From the NCBI GenBank assembly GCA_963989245.1, contig OZ022345.1, positions 23,289,696 to 23,353,695 on the forward strand: 64,000 bases of DNA. Direction: 5' to 3'. Shown one piece after another: positions 1 through 13,004 of this stretch. The notes beneath the pieces are model-generated. The model had not been told where the DNA came from. It worked only from the letters and a program-made list of their open reading frames with translations, and made no database searches. Within the stretch, counting starts at the first letter, position 1. Every line of letters begins with the position of its first letter. This stretch comes from Nansenia antarctica. Taxonomy: Eukaryota; Chordata; Actinopteri; Argentiniformes; Microstomatidae. The translations under genes and the position numbers were made by a program.

Positions 1-60
1 ACACACACACACACACGCTGACCCCCTAGGTGAAATATCAGACACACACACACTGACCCC
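1..60. repeat. Interrupted (AC)n microsatellite at the window edge
   Basis: Runs of AC dinucleotides at 1-16 and 41-53 are separated by short unique sequence containing 'ctgacccc'. The array probably continues to the left of the window. Confidence 0.85.
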
Positions 61-1090
<1,030 letters not shown>

Positions 1091-1293
1091 AGTTTATAAC
1101 TGTGCTAGAGGGCAAACATTACAACATGTTCACTTATTACACAAAGACTGGGAAAGCGACACTAGCTTGAACAACAACGGAGGCGCCGACCTGACGGTAG
1201 GAGTTGGAGGGATTGATGAATGAAGCAGAGAGCTGCTAGATACAATGGTCAGTACAGAGCTGCTAGATACAATGGTATGGAGATAGATTTATA
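1091..1293. other. No gene seen; short direct repeat
   Basis: Contains two direct copies of 'gctgctagatacaatggt' near 1233 and 1258. No coding signal is visible. Confidence 0.5.
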
Positions 1294-1853
1294 TCATAAA
1301 TACACACGTACGAAAGTATAATACCGTGTTTTACTATCCATCCGCACACATCTCTCGAGTCGTGTGTCGTAAAAAGAATTCATGCGTGCGTGAACAGATC
1401 CACGCAAGCGTGTTTTGCTATCGACCCGCAAATATCTCTCCATTCGTGAACCGTGTTTTGTGAACCGTGTTTTGCTCTGCTTGGATTTACGTATGTATTT
1501 TTGAGACAAACATTTCCCTGTTTTGCCGTCTCGATTGGTAACTCGTAATATTCATTAGCTGATTATAAGGCGCTATCTGATTGGCCGGTGATCTGAGCTG
1601 TTCTTTCGACAAGATGAGTGTTTCTACAGTTTCTACCACTCAGCAAATACGATAATACACTACGAGAGCACTTAGAATACATAATAGTTTACAAGTAATA
1701 CGTTTATGTATTATATTAGTTATCCCCCCTCACATGTATTGTGGTTAACCTACATGTTTTGCTCACTGCACTTCTTATCCACCACTGATGTAAAAACCGA
1801 ACAATTTCAGAATGTTTGCTTTTATAATATAGACTACCCACTTCAGTCACCTA
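1294..1853 (-). repeat. Dispersed repeat, uninterrupted minus-strand copy
   Basis: This block is the reverse complement of 6870-7035 followed by 32413 to about 32900 (and of 39374 to about 39860). It therefore shows the repeat as one continuous unit. Shared marks include 'aataatataatacataaacg' (with one change here) and 'cagctcagatcaccggccaa' on the opposite strand. I see no credible coding region and cannot name the family. Its value is as the reference that shows where the large composite element inserted. Confidence 0.85.
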
Positions 1854-3086
1854 CACCACTGCTAGAAAGCACATGTTTGTAGTTGGAACAGGGAGCATTT
1901 TGAGGGAGGGGGTCAGAATATGGCAGCCTGTCTTTCATGTCTTTAGTTGGAACAGGGAGCATTTTGAGGGAGGGGTCAGAATATGGCAGCCTGCCTTTCA
2001 TGCTGGCATATTCTGACCCCCCCCCCCCTAACTATTGTTTGCAAAGTCTGAGACACTTCACATTTATTGTGGTGACATCCTTAGGTCACTGGATGGTTGT
2101 AGGCTACAATTATTTGTACCTTCAAGGGCATATGAATTGCCTAATGTGTTTAGATTTTTCATGATTTATATGTTCATGCGTGACATAGGCTATGCCTCTT
2201 TGATATGAACCATTTTCTATTGTCATAATAAAGATGATTTGTGAACATCTAAATCTTCCTTTATTTACAGCACCCCCTCCCAGAAAAAAGTTCCAACGTT
2301 ATACCTAGCGTTATACCCTATTCCTAACGTCAACTTTTTGTAATCAAGGACAGGCCCCTACCTGGGCCTACCTGCCAGAACCCAAGCTGTGGTTTAATTT
2401 TGGATATAATTGTTTTAAGTATGTTACTACAGAAACAACAAGAGAGATGTTGAGATAAATATCTCTGACATCTGTTCATTACCTCTGGTTAGGACCCGCC
2501 CCTCCTATGTTTGTATTGACTTCGTCTCACACTATTTTTCCTGCACTCCAGTTGTCTAATGAGACAGATCAGCCTAGGATGTTACTACAATACTGTTCTA
2601 AGCAAAATGATCAATCGTTTGTTGATTTTGTAAATAATGTCTATATTTCTGTATTCATTGTCATTTTTGTTTTGTTTCGGTTGTTACATATGTTGTTGTT
2701 TTGTTTGAATTGTGTTAATATATATTTTTGTTCTGGTGTCAGCTTATACCTGCAAAGAAAATATACTTTAGACTACTTTTGCACTTGCACCAACTTGCCT
2801 TCTTGTCTTATCTACAATAGTTAGACTTGACTTTCATGCTGGCATATTCTGACCCCCCCCCCCTCAAAATTCTCCCTGTTATAACTACAAGCATGTGCTT
2901 TCAGGGGTACCACCCAGTGACCTAAAGATGTCACCACAAAAAATATGAAGTGTCTCAGACTTTGCACACAATAGTTAGGGGGGGGGGTCAGAATATGCCA
3001 GCATGAAAGGCAGGCTGCCATATTCTGACCCCTCCCTCAAAATGCTCCCTGTTCCAACTACAAACATATGCTTTCTAGCAGTGGTG
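1854..3086. mobile_element. Foldback DNA transposon with long inverted ends
   Basis: The left end 'caccactgctagaaagca' is matched by 'ctttctagcagtggtg' at the right end. Homology extends about 200 bp inward on both sides, including the motif 'gaacagggagcattttgagg' and runs of C or G beside 'tcagaatatg'. The left arm also carries a short direct duplication. No transposase is present between the arms, so this is a non-autonomous element. A clean target duplication is not visible. Confidence 0.8.
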
Positions 3087-3173
3087 TTGTTACAATGGGA
3101 TAATGTATTTGGACCCAGTTGCAGAGTAGAACAGAGTAGACGGATGCAGGAGTACAATTCAAAAATAAAGGTA

Positions 3174-5228
3174 CCGTATTTTCCGCACTATAAGGCGCAC
3201 CGGATTATAAGGCGCACCTTCAATGAATGGCCTATTTTAGAACTGTTTTCATATAAAGGGCGCACCGGATTATAAGGCGCATAGAATAGAATATAGAATA
3301 CTGCAGTCAAACGTTTGACTGGGGTTGCGTTACGCCCAAGCTCCACCTACTGCGTTGCGTCACCTCTCCATCGGTGTTGTGTCAACTTCCCGTTGTCCAT
3401 GCTCCACCTGAGCGTTGTCACCGTCAACGTTCTACCTGCTCCACTGTCAAAAATATATATTTTTCCACCAAGTATCAGCCGTTCGTCATCCATTTTTGCA
3501 ACAAGCGTCAAGGACCTGCGGTGATTCACAGCTGACTCGCGTGAATAGCAATTTGCAATAGCTGCGACCACGAGATATAGAGTAGTTAGCTACAAGCATT
3601 TTCAATCTGGTATTATCTCTATTAGTGGATTAACCACTATTAACCACTATTAACCACAGGTGATTTAACAGCTGATAAAAATACATCAAGTAGACTACAA
3701 ACAGAGCAAAACAATAAAACAACACCAGAAAACAACCAATAGGCTATACAATTATAACCAACAACCAATATGTGACAGCTCCTGGTAAAATGTGCAACGT
3801 AATTTTTCAGTTTTTACACATGCATAAACTACAGATTGTAAGCTTTCAATTGATGTGTCAGTCGGTGGTTGCCAGCGTTCTGTTCTTCGCCGTGGCCTGC
3901 TGGGGTGGAAACATCAGTGCCAGGGATGCTGCGAAGCTAAACAAACTGGTGAAGAAGGCCAGCTCTGTGGTGGGGACCGGGCTGGACAGCCTAGAGGTGG
4001 TGGCAGAACAGAGGATGGGGAAAAAACTGGCGGCCATGCTGGCCAATCCCTCCCACCCGATGTACTGCGAGCTGGCGGGGATGAGGAGCAAGTTCAGCCA
4101 CAGATTTGTTCTCCCCCGTCAAAGTACAAAAAGATTTGGACAGTCCTTTGTTCCAGCTGCACTCCGACTCTACAACCAGGCCCTGCAGGGTGGGGGAGAC
4201 CTGGAGCTGGAACTTTGGAACTTGGAACTTTTTACTTATTGAGCCTGCACTGTTTTATTTATTTATTTATTGAATGTTTTCTGTCTGCCCTAACTAAGCT
4301 GTTTGACAACAAAATTTCCCCATTTGGGACAATAAAGGTTTTTCATCATTCATCATACATTCAAATCAGAGAAAGATTGAACACGACAGGCGTATTTGAA
4401 TGTTGGTTCACCTCAAACACTGAATGGGAGAAAAGTGACTCTGAACGCAGCCACAGCTACGAACGCTGCTAACAAAACACATCGCTACGAAGGTCTCAAC
4501 TGTATTTTAATAACATCACAACATACTGGGAGAACATCGACATGCTAAAAACACATAACTACACATAACTAGATGAACACACAGTTCTTGCTTTTGAACA
4601 CGAGCTAAAACGAAAGTATGTTTACAAGTCAACCCTCCCTTACCGGTAGCCTCCGGCAAACGAGAATAATGAATCCAATACACACATTATAAGTGTTTAG
4701 TGATCGTTAAACTGTTGTTTATTATATCGAGTGGGTACTTTAAAACTTCAAGTTGAAAGCACCAAGAAGGACCGCCTCGAAATTCATCGATGTTCATGTC
4801 CCGTGCTAGCGCTGTTGCCTTCATTCGAATAGTGACTGTAGAGTAGAGACGCTTCTACTTGCTGCTCTCTGTTCAACAACCCACTGTTCGAGTTTGTCCT
4901 CTAAGTAACTGTGGCCATCTCGCTTTGTTCCCTCGGAAACTCTGTTTAGTCTTCTTTACTTGGGGTCTTGTGGTGTGGGACTGTGAGTAAGCACATCAGT
5001 ACCGGTGTTTACTGATTACCGTAATGCTGCAAGCGGTGCGGCTTTGTAGTTTACCAGTCGTACTGAAACATTTTGACAGAGCGCCTTGAGCACCGTGTAC
5101 AACCAGTATGGATCAACCAATTGACCAATTGATCCATATATAAGGCGCTCCGGATTATAAGGCGCACTGTCATTTCTTTCTTGAAAATTAAAGGCTTTTA
5201 AGTGCGCCTTATAGTGCGGAAAATACGG
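3174..5228 (+). mobile_element. TA-flanked DNA transposon, copy 1
   Basis: Both ends carry 'ccgtattttccgcactataa' in inverted orientation, and the element is bordered by TA on each side (3172-3173 and 5229-5230), as expected for a TA-target element. Internal 'ggcgcaccggattataaggc' blocks repeat the terminal theme. The body is shared, inverted, with 9605-11127. Copy 1 is longer because a Rex1-like LINE piece (about 3855-4346) and a short extra segment lie inside it. Open frames shared by both copies around 3315-3571 lack any recognised domain, so I do not call them genes. The superfamily is not assigned. Confidence 0.85.
3855..4346 (+). pseudogene. Rex1-like LINE reverse-transcriptase C-terminal fragment
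   Basis: The plus-strand frame reads the end of a fish Rex1/CR1-group LINE protein: a 'VLFFAVACWGG' block, 'LNKLVKKASSVVG', then 'FVPAALRLYNQ', which is the usual C-terminus. A 3' UTR follows, with an 'acaataaag' element and a CATT-rich tail at the end, the normal 3' structure of these LINEs. Copy 2 of the host element (9605-11127) lacks the segment and shows the empty site, so this is a 5'-truncated retrotransposed insertion. It has no function of its own. Confidence 0.85.
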
Positions 5229-5230
5229 TA

Positions 5231-5971
5231 CTCTTTATTTGAGCAAACGGGAATTAATAATAACCGCACAGTAAGCGATGAAACAAAAGAGGAGAAATCA
5301 AGTCTCCGATAAATGCTTAAATAATAATAGGAAACAAAACAACAAAACAAAAGGGGAGATGGCTTTCGTCTCCCCAAAACGCCGTCAATAGAACAAGGCA
5401 GGGCAATGTACTTACAATAGTCAATCGATACTTATTTCCTTATCAGGCGAGGAACGATAAGGCTACGAAGACCCGTACACACATAATGAACGCAACATAT
5501 AGTGAACAACCGACAACAAGAGAGGAAACAGAGGGATATAAATAGCCACAGCTAAACAAGACACCAGGGCCCTATTCCACAAAGCTCGATAAAGTTCTAA
5601 GCCTCGATAAAGTTCTAAGCCTCGAAAATGTTAGCTTGCGTTCGGTGCCATCAACGTGGCTCAAATAATTTGCTGCTTGGTTGAGCTCCTTCTGAGTCAG
5701 ATATAACTAGCCTGGTCGCGACCAGGCTAAAACACAGGCTATAGTGAGACGTGCGTCAAAAAAGGCTCACAGGCGGAAACTACATCCCGAACGACAGTTC
5801 CTCCCTAGGAAATATTAGTTCCCACTTCACACGAGATAGATAGATTAGATAGTTTGACTGTGTGATAGATAACTTGATATTTTGAAAGTGTGATCGATAG
5901 ATCGATATATCAATAAAGAAAAGAGTGTAAAAAGTAAAGTAATTGTCTCAACTTGCATTGCCGTCATCACA
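5231..5971. other. Intergenic, no gene seen
   Basis: Contains a short direct duplication ('ctcgataaagttctaagc' twice near 5586-5622) and AT-rich 'gatagat' stretches near 5836-5905. No coding or RNA signal. Confidence 0.5.
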
Positions 5972-6045
5972 GCGGTCTGGCTGGCGTAGTGGTTAAGGCT
6001 GCGGACTCGAGTTCCAAAGGTTGCGAGTTCGAGACTTGACTAAGT
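5972..6045 (+). ncRNA. tRNA-like sequence (tRNA-derived, Ser-like)
   Basis: It has a pol III A box 'tggcgtagtgg' and a B-box-like 'gcgagttcgagac' at normal spacing, with a T-rich run after it. The anticodon arm could present CGA between weak stems. The acceptor stem does not pair well, so this is more likely a tRNA pseudogene or SINE head than a working tRNA. Confidence 0.5.
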
Positions 6046-6220
6046 CATTCTTTTTTCTTTTTTTTACATTTAACCGAAGATTTCATGCAAAGGTTTCAAA
6101 CACCATTGTAATCGTGTCAGTTCTTGTAAATTAGCCTGCACCATAATTTTATAGCCTACAATACTTTTTTAGATGAGATTTTAGATTAGATTCAGACAAC
6201 GAAATGCAGTAAAAAGTGCG

Positions 6221-6310
6221 TCTAAAGAGGGATTCGAACCACTGATATAAAATGACGAATAAATCCTATGGCAGCGGTCGATACCACTAGGCCATTGTGG
6301 CGATATGACG
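6221..6310 (-). ncRNA. tRNA-like sequence, minus strand
   Basis: Read on the minus strand it shows an A box 'tggcctagtgg' and a perfect B box 'ggttcgaatcc'. The spacing is longer than in a standard tRNA, so it could hold an intron or long variable arm, or be a degenerate copy. I cannot fold a convincing cloverleaf. Confidence 0.45.
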
Positions 6311-6869
6311 GTTTGTAGCCTGCTGCGGATATCACCACAGTAGTAATATTCATTTATTAAAATATGAACATATAACAATAACTGGGGCTAGTATGACCTA
6401 CGCATTTAATCGGTCAGCAATTTCTTGCCAAACCATTTCCCTCGCCTTGTTAATTGCGGCAGTATTGCACTATTTTACATCTTATTTTTCCGTCTTCATA
6501 AAAATCAATAATTCGGAATGCTGCGCAAATGTAGTACCCCTGCAGAGTGGAGTATCTTCATTTCGACAGATCGACACTTCAGGGCTTTTTATGTCTGCGT
6601 GCACGCGCCCATATCGAAGATTTGTAAGCCTGTCTTCTGTGAACACTGATGACACAAGGCTGATCCTCGTTCGAGGAATCACCTGAGGCTTGAATTCCAA
6701 TCTCGAGTCTCCTGAGCGCCGCATTTATTTATAGCGCAGCTAAACTGATCCACCTTTAGTGGAATGACCCCCAGGTAGCAATCACAGTAATTAGACAAAA
6801 ATACATACATAAACATCAGAGGACGCCAAAGGGTCATTCCACAATAAGAGCGACTCCCCAAACCTTACA
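6311..6869. other. Intergenic, small inverted pair
   Basis: 'agtggaatgaccc' at about 6758 recurs inverted as 'gggtcattccac' at about 6830. No coding evidence. Confidence 0.4.
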
Positions 6870-7035
6870 GGTGTAGGTGACTGAAGTGGGTAGTCTATAT
6901 TATAAAAGCAAACATTCTGAAATTGTTCGGTTTTTACATCAGTGGTGGATAAGAAGTGCAGTGAGCAAAACATGTAGGCTAACCACAATACATGTGAGGG
7001 GGGATAAATAATATAATACATAAACGTATTACTTG
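6870..7035 (+). repeat. Dispersed repeat, left half of a split copy
   Basis: This matches the reverse complement of about 1690-1853 and stops exactly at 'cgtattacttg', where the hAT end 'cagtgtttcctc' begins. The rest of the same repeat unit resumes at 32413. Confidence 0.9.
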
Positions 7036-7605
7036 CAGTGTTTCCTCCAGGAATTTTTACATTGGTGGCGGATAGCCCTGACCGCGCGATTTTTTTTTCG
7101 CGTGCACGCGCATGAAACGCGCACGCTCGCTCAAAACAACGACCTAATTCCAGCCAAAACTAGAGGATGGCCAAATTTGTTTTAATGAATATACAGAATA
7201 TAAACTTGTGGCTGACAGTCACATACACACACACAAAGATCATCAGCTATAATATAATACGAAGTAGGCCTACATGAGCACAAAAGCGGCTAACGTTACT
7301 GATTAACTGTTTACTGTAGTGCAGAGAGATGGTAGTCGTAGGCGGCGTATCAAATGACAAAGCTAAATGTTTAATGAAGGACATGAACGATTGTCAACAA
7401 CACACTCAAGCAGTAAATAGAACAGTCTAAACAACTTGGGTACTACGCACTCAACTGCGGACGGAACAATACTCTCAACCTATAGTTCCGTGCGTGAATT
7501 ATGTCAACCCACCACATTACAGAAGTAAAATCACAGTCAGATGGAGCATTCGGTAAACAGCTGAGTATCAGCTGAGTTAAAGAAAACTCAAAACTCAAAA
7601 CTCTT

Positions 7606-8042
7606 ACCTTTGATGACACCCACATCAGCCCTGTTTTCCCGTATTTCTCCCGTGTGTCTCTTATTGTCCAAATGTTCCCTGAATTTTAGCTGCATGTTTT
7701 TCCAGCATGTAATTCCGTTGTCAATAATAAAATCGTCTCACCTTCTTTTCCCCTTGACAATACTGTGTCGTTGCTAAAGTGACGGCACATAAGAATCGTT
7801 TTTTGACTTGCTAATGTCTGCTGATACACCAACACAGCTGGCCGATGCTGATGGCTCTCCCGCTGTAGCTGTAGTTGAAGCTGGTGGTGGTGGTACCCCG
7901 CCATAAACGCTGTAATAGCTGATCCACCACCTAGCTTCTTTGGTCCTGCCAGCCATGCAGTTTCGAGTCGCTCATAGCCACTGCTAGCTTCAGCAATGTT
8001 TGAAGTGTCTGGGACATCTTTTTTCTTGAAAAATCCATCCAT
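7606..8042 (-). pseudogene. hAT/ZMYM1-like transposase N-terminal exon, frame-broken
   Basis: It starts MDGFFKKK, a typical hAT transposase opening, and continues in frame for about 30 residues. The matching continuation ('VGVSADISKSKNDSYVPS', like the start of ZMYM1-type TTF proteins) lies in another frame, so at least one frameshift is present. A donor-like 'gtaaga' follows at about 7605. Downstream exons are not recognised nearby. It is probably a remnant of a second hAT element. Confidence 0.5.
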
Positions 8043-9602
8043 CTGTCGCTGTTTTCGTTTAATTTTCCGAAGTTATTTAACGTGATATCTTATTTGTGCA
8101 CCTAGCTAGCTAGATCAGCTTTTGTATCTTTTAGATGGTTCACATTTAGACCAATCAGAAGTAGCCCTTGTGTCACGTCGTCAACTGAATGTTTAATGTC
8201 ATTAATCTGATTTTGGATCAGCGGTTAGAGAGAGATGGGCGTGGATTTAGGTGCACTTTTAGTCAACATCCATTATAGCGCTGATCTGGTATTACCTAAG
8301 CTAATTAGCCAGCTTATCATTATGGAGGCTTTATGGTTGTTGTAACTATTATTATTTTAATGATACAAAAAGTCTTGAATCAGAATCAGAATTTATTTTA
8401 CAGTACTCAATAATACAAATCTTTGGCTGTGGTTCTTCAACATTAGCTTTGCAGCAAGGTACATAATCACAACAATACCATCACAATAATCACAAGTAAA
8501 TAAGTAAATTAAGTAATGATAAGTGTATCGGGGGGGATACACACCCGTGGACTATTATAACCTTAGTGGCACTAATTTAACACTAACACTCTATATAGAC
8601 TAAATAGGATTTAAATGGTGGACACTGACTAAATAACTGAGGGGGAGGGGACAGGTATCAAAGATGGAACAATTACAACATTTAATATATACAGATAACA
8701 TACACAAATGCACATACATATAACATTGAAATATATCTAGCCTATCTAATGGTACCAGTAGCCCGGGTTGTAGCACGTGTGGTGATGGTGATGGATGGAG
8801 GGAGAGGTGGAAAGTTCAGTGGAAACTCCGTGGAGGTAGCTAGTAGACAGATGGATCGTCTTCTGAATATCCCGACTCAGGACTGGACGGGCACGTCAGA
8901 CTCACGATGAATTGGAGCGGAGATGGCTAGCGTCGTTTGCTAGCCGCATCCCACGGTCCTAGTTCGTTGTTCACTTCAACTATCCACACAACAGCAATCT
9001 TTAACTTCGGTTTACTAGAGGTTTATGATTTAGCTTATATGTAGGTGATACATTTCTCTATCCTAGCCACTCACGAGTCCCGAAATTAACCCTCTTCTCC
9101 GTTACGAAACCACCAACTGACTCGCCGTCGTCAGGAGCACCAAACATTTTCTCGCGAGAGCATTCTAGGGTGCGTTCACCAAAACTCGCACAATTATCCA
9201 GCAACACAAAAACGGCAACGTCTCACAACAGAACACACACAGCATTCAAACGAGTGGCATTAATAGAAAATAACAAACTTGGGAACTTGAAGGGGTGGGA
9301 GTGGGGTGAACTACTACTAATAATAAATATAATTGACTCCTATTTTAACTAATTCGAATTCTTACTCTGGGCCTTCAGAACAATAAGGAATAAAGTGATA
9401 AGTGATGGTAGTCGCACTACAGCAGAATTAAAGTGCAATCAATAGTGTAACATGCTGTGCAAAGTTCAACAAGATGAAAATGAAAGTGTTCAGGTATTTC
9501 TCAAGTAGTCAGGTAGTGTGCAATTCCTGTGTCCTAATGTTTTCAACATTAGCATTGCAACAAGGTACATAATCACAATAATAAGTACATGAGTAAAGTA
9601 AG
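8043..9602. other. Non-coding hAT interior with LINE-tail-like repeats
   Basis: A 'gaatcagaatcagaattta' tract near 8380 resembles the inverted tail of fish LINEs. A segment around 'gcaaggtacataatcacaa' (about 8454) recurs at about 9561. No open frame with a domain was found. Confidence 0.45.
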
Positions 9603-9604
9603 TA

Positions 9605-11127
9605 CCGTATTTTCCGCACTATAAGGCGCACTTAAAAGCCTTTAATTTTCCAAAAAAACGACAGTGCGCCTTATAATCCGGAGCGCCTTATATATGGATC
9701 AATTGGTTAATTGGTTGATCCATACTGGTTGTACACGGCGCTCAAGGCGCTCTGTCAAAATGTTTCAGTACGACTGGTAAACTACAAAGCCGCACCGCTT
9801 GCAACATTACGGTAATCAGTAAACACCGGTACTGTGCTTACTCACAGTCCCACACCACTTGTGTGTGTATAAAGACCCCAAGTAAAGAAGACTAAACAGA
9901 GTTTCCGAGGGAACAAAGCGAGATGGCCACAGTTAGATTAGTAACTGTTAGAATCACAGTTAGAGGACAAACTCGAACAGTGGGTTGTTGAACAGAGAGC
10001 AGCAAGTAGAAGCGTCTCTACAGTCACTATTCGAATGAAGGCAACAGCGCTAGCACGGGACATGAACATCGATGAATTTCGAGGCGGTCCTTCTTGGTGC
10101 TTTCAACTTGAAGTTTTAAAGTACCCACTCGATATAATAAACAACAGTTTAACGATCACTAAACACTTATGATTTGTGTATTAAATTCATTATTCTCGTT
10201 TGCCGGAGGCTACCGGTAAGGGAGGGTTGACTTGTAAACATACTTTCGTTTTAGCTCGTGTTCAAAAGTAAGAACTGTGTGTTCATCTAGTTATGTGTAG
10301 TTATGTGTTTTTAGCATGTCGATGTTCTCCCAGTATGTTGTCATGTTATTCAAATACAGTTTAAACCTTCGTAGCGATGTGTTTTGTTAGCAGCGTTCGT
10401 AGCTGTGGCTGCGTTCAGAGTCACTTTTCTCCCATTCAGTGTTTGAGGTGAACCAACATTCAAATACGCCTGTCGTGTTCAATCTTTCTCTGATTTGAAT
10501 GTATGACACATCTGAAAAATTACGTTGCACATTTCACCAGGAGCTGTCACATATTGGTTGTTGGTTATAATTGTATAGCCTATTGGTTGTTTTCTGGTGT
10601 TGTTTTCTTGTTTTGCTCTGTTTGTAGTCTACTTGATGTATTTTTATCAGCTGTTAAATCACCACAGCGGTTAATCCACTAATAGAGATAATAGCAGATT
10701 GAAAATGCTTATAGCTAACTACTCTATATCTCGTGGTCGCAGCTATTGCGAATTGCTATTCACGCGAGTCAGCTGTGAATCACCGCAGGTCTTTGACGCT
10801 TGTTGCAAAAATGGCCAAGGAACGGCTGATACTTGAGGTGGAAAAAAATATATTTTTGACAGTGGAGTAGGTAGAACGTTGACGGTGACAACGCTCAGGT
10901 GGAGCATGGACAACGGGAAGTTGACACAACACCGATGGAGAGGTGACGCAACGCAGTAGGTGGAGCTTGGGCGTAACGCAACCCCAGTCAAACGTTTGAC
11001 TGCAGTATCTTCTATTCTATGCGCCTTATAATTCGGTGCGCCCTGTATATGAAAACAGTTCTAAAATAGGCCATTCATTGAAGGTGCGCCTTATAATCCG
11101 GTGCGCCTTATAGTGCGGAAAATACGG
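9605..11127 (-). mobile_element. TA-flanked DNA transposon, copy 2 (inverted)
   Basis: This is the inverted relative of 3174-5228, with the same 'ccgtattttccgcactataa' ends and TA on both sides (9603-9604 and 11128-11129). It lacks the Rex1 LINE piece found in copy 1. It lies directly downstream of the end of the hAT transposase gene. No transposase is present. Confidence 0.87.
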
Positions 11128-11159
11128 TAATGCAGTTTTCTGGTAGAGGTGGAAAAACA

Positions 11160-11200
11160 GGGGAGGGTCATGCTTTTTTGGGAGGGGGGGGGGGGTGGCC
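11160..11200. repeat. G-homopolymer tract
   Basis: A run of about 12 G residues lies just 3' of the hAT transposase stop codon. Confidence 0.8.
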
Positions 11201-11943
11201 TTAGTGGCAAAGTGTGCAGCCTGGCTGAGAGCACTTTATTTTTCTTTTCTTTTTGAAGAAGAGCTCTAAGGCTCTGTCATAAGGGAACTCAGTTATTGGC
11301 GGCCCGTTGATGCTCAGTATCATGCAGGCGGCCAGATGGTCCCCCTGCAGTCTGTTTCTCAGGTCAGTCTTCACCTGCAAATAGAAACAATGACAAAAAT
11401 AAGTGGTATGTGGGAAGGTGAGAGAAATCAAACAATATCAGATTTAGATTACTTAGTAAATTACCCTATTCATTGTGGAAAAGTCCCTCTCACAGTTCAC
11501 ACTGGAGATGGGAACTGTGAGGGCAATGGCAGCCAGCTGACTCAGACATGGGTAGAGCTGTCCCCATTCATCGTGCTGGGATGACAGTTTACCCATCATA
11601 GTGAGCTGGTCCATGGTCTGAAACACATAACACAGTGAGACAACATTATTCTGGGGTCCTCAATTATCTTTCTGCAGAACTATTAATTGTGACTTTCAGA
11701 TTTTACCTTGAATGCTCCAATCAGCACATGCTGCTTATAAGAAGGCCATTCTTGCAGTACCGGTACATTTCCTCCAGACTGCTGCAGGAATTTTGCAGAC
11801 AGGGAGGTAAGATGTGCAATGTTGACGGCATCATCCTCCTTGGCTGCTTGGGGTCCCAGAACATGAAATGCCCCCATGATGTCCAGGTTCGGGAACCTTC
11901 TGTCCAGGCTATCTTGGAGGCCATCCAGATAGGGCTCCATTAC
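11201..11943 (-). CDS. ZNF862-like hAT transposase, C-terminal exons
   Basis: Three minus-strand exons with consensus splice sites: 11707-11943 (79 codons, 'YLDGLQDSLDRRFPN'), 11465-11617 (51 codons, ending 'VNCERDFSTMNR') and 11201-11374 ('VKTDLRNRLQGDHLAAC' to the stop). The NCERDFSTMNR/VKTDLRNRL junction is the hAT dimerisation domain, shared with the domesticated vertebrate protein ZNF862 and related transposons. The acidic residue in CERDFS corresponds to the conserved catalytic glutamate region. No stop interrupts these exons. The gene continues upstream at 15845-16358 and 29062-31821. It is probably no longer functional because of the provirus. Confidence 0.85.
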
Positions 11944-12139
11944 CTAAACATGGCACAAATTACAGACTAGTTTAAGCGCTGGGAGTCTTTTACAGAAATG
12001 CCCTGTATAGAGGATAAACATACAATACTAGTTAGGGATGCACGATATGCATTTTTTCCAACCGATACCGATACCGATATTTACCCGCTTCTCGTGGCCG
12101 ATAACCGATACCGATACCGATATTATTATTATTATTATT

Positions 12140-12240
12140 TTATTTTTTTCTTTCCTAGCACCAGGGGAGCTCCCCCTCCCAAATTTCGTTGTTTGGTACC
12201 TGTACTATATCAATGACAATAAAGACCATTCAGATATCAT
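12140..12240 (+). repeat. Rex1-type LINE 3' tail
   Basis: Contains 'cctagcaccaggggagc' and 'caatgacaataaag', the same 3' end seen at 13795-13930 and, inverted, at 62917-63010. A TAT trinucleotide run precedes it at about 12119. Confidence 0.7.
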
Positions 12241-13004
12241 TTCACAGTTGATAACCTGTAGTTCATGCACACCTGAAGGTAAGAAAGGCTATGTAGTGAG
12301 CAAAGATTGATGATTTAATATTCCATAGTGATCTCACCAAATCTAACTTACATCACTATTGTTACACAACAAAGAGAACACTTCTGAGTCTTCAAATGTT
12401 CATTTATTATTTCCTCTAACAAACAGAATCTGTTATACAGTGCACAATGCTTTTTTTAGCCAAGATCTGGCCTCCTTTTATGAAAACAAAAAAGGCTCAC
12501 CTAAGAGTAATTAGATCAAAAAAGTGTCAAAAATAATGTGCACCTTGTGCATCAGTCAATACAAAAATAAAGACTTTTAAAGAACCAAAAGTTGTATAGA
12601 ACTTGTACAGAAACTAGTGCTAAATGTCTGCAGATAAACAGAATGATACAAGGCACATAGTAGGCTACACTAGTATGCTTAATAAAGCAACTGAAAAGGG
12701 CTGGGCTATGCTACTTTTAGTGCATGAGGATGAGGTAGGTTGTGATAAAGCCCATCAAACGTTTTGCATAAGAATTCAAAATAAATTGCACTGACATGGA
12801 AAAACAAAAAGTGCATGTTTTCCTTGTAAACAACTTGTCTTGTATAGCCTACATTCACATTCTCACCTAAATAATAGACACGTTTTCCATTGGTGTTCCC
12901 TAATATACAAACTGAATACAATTCCTACCTCATAGAACCTTTGCAATGTAGGCCTACATTTGGCCTTGGCCTACCACTCTGAGGCTACTTTACACTATGC
13001 TAGC

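Noticed and set aside
1937..3275. Small open frames over the foldback transposon and its flank
   Set aside because: They follow inverted arms and C or G runs, and no two strands or copies support a protein.
3315..3571. Open frames conserved between the two TA-flanked elements (also 10743-10991)
   Set aside because: The two copies share DNA by descent, so shared frames are expected. Neither frame shows a transposase or other motif, and each is under 85 codons.
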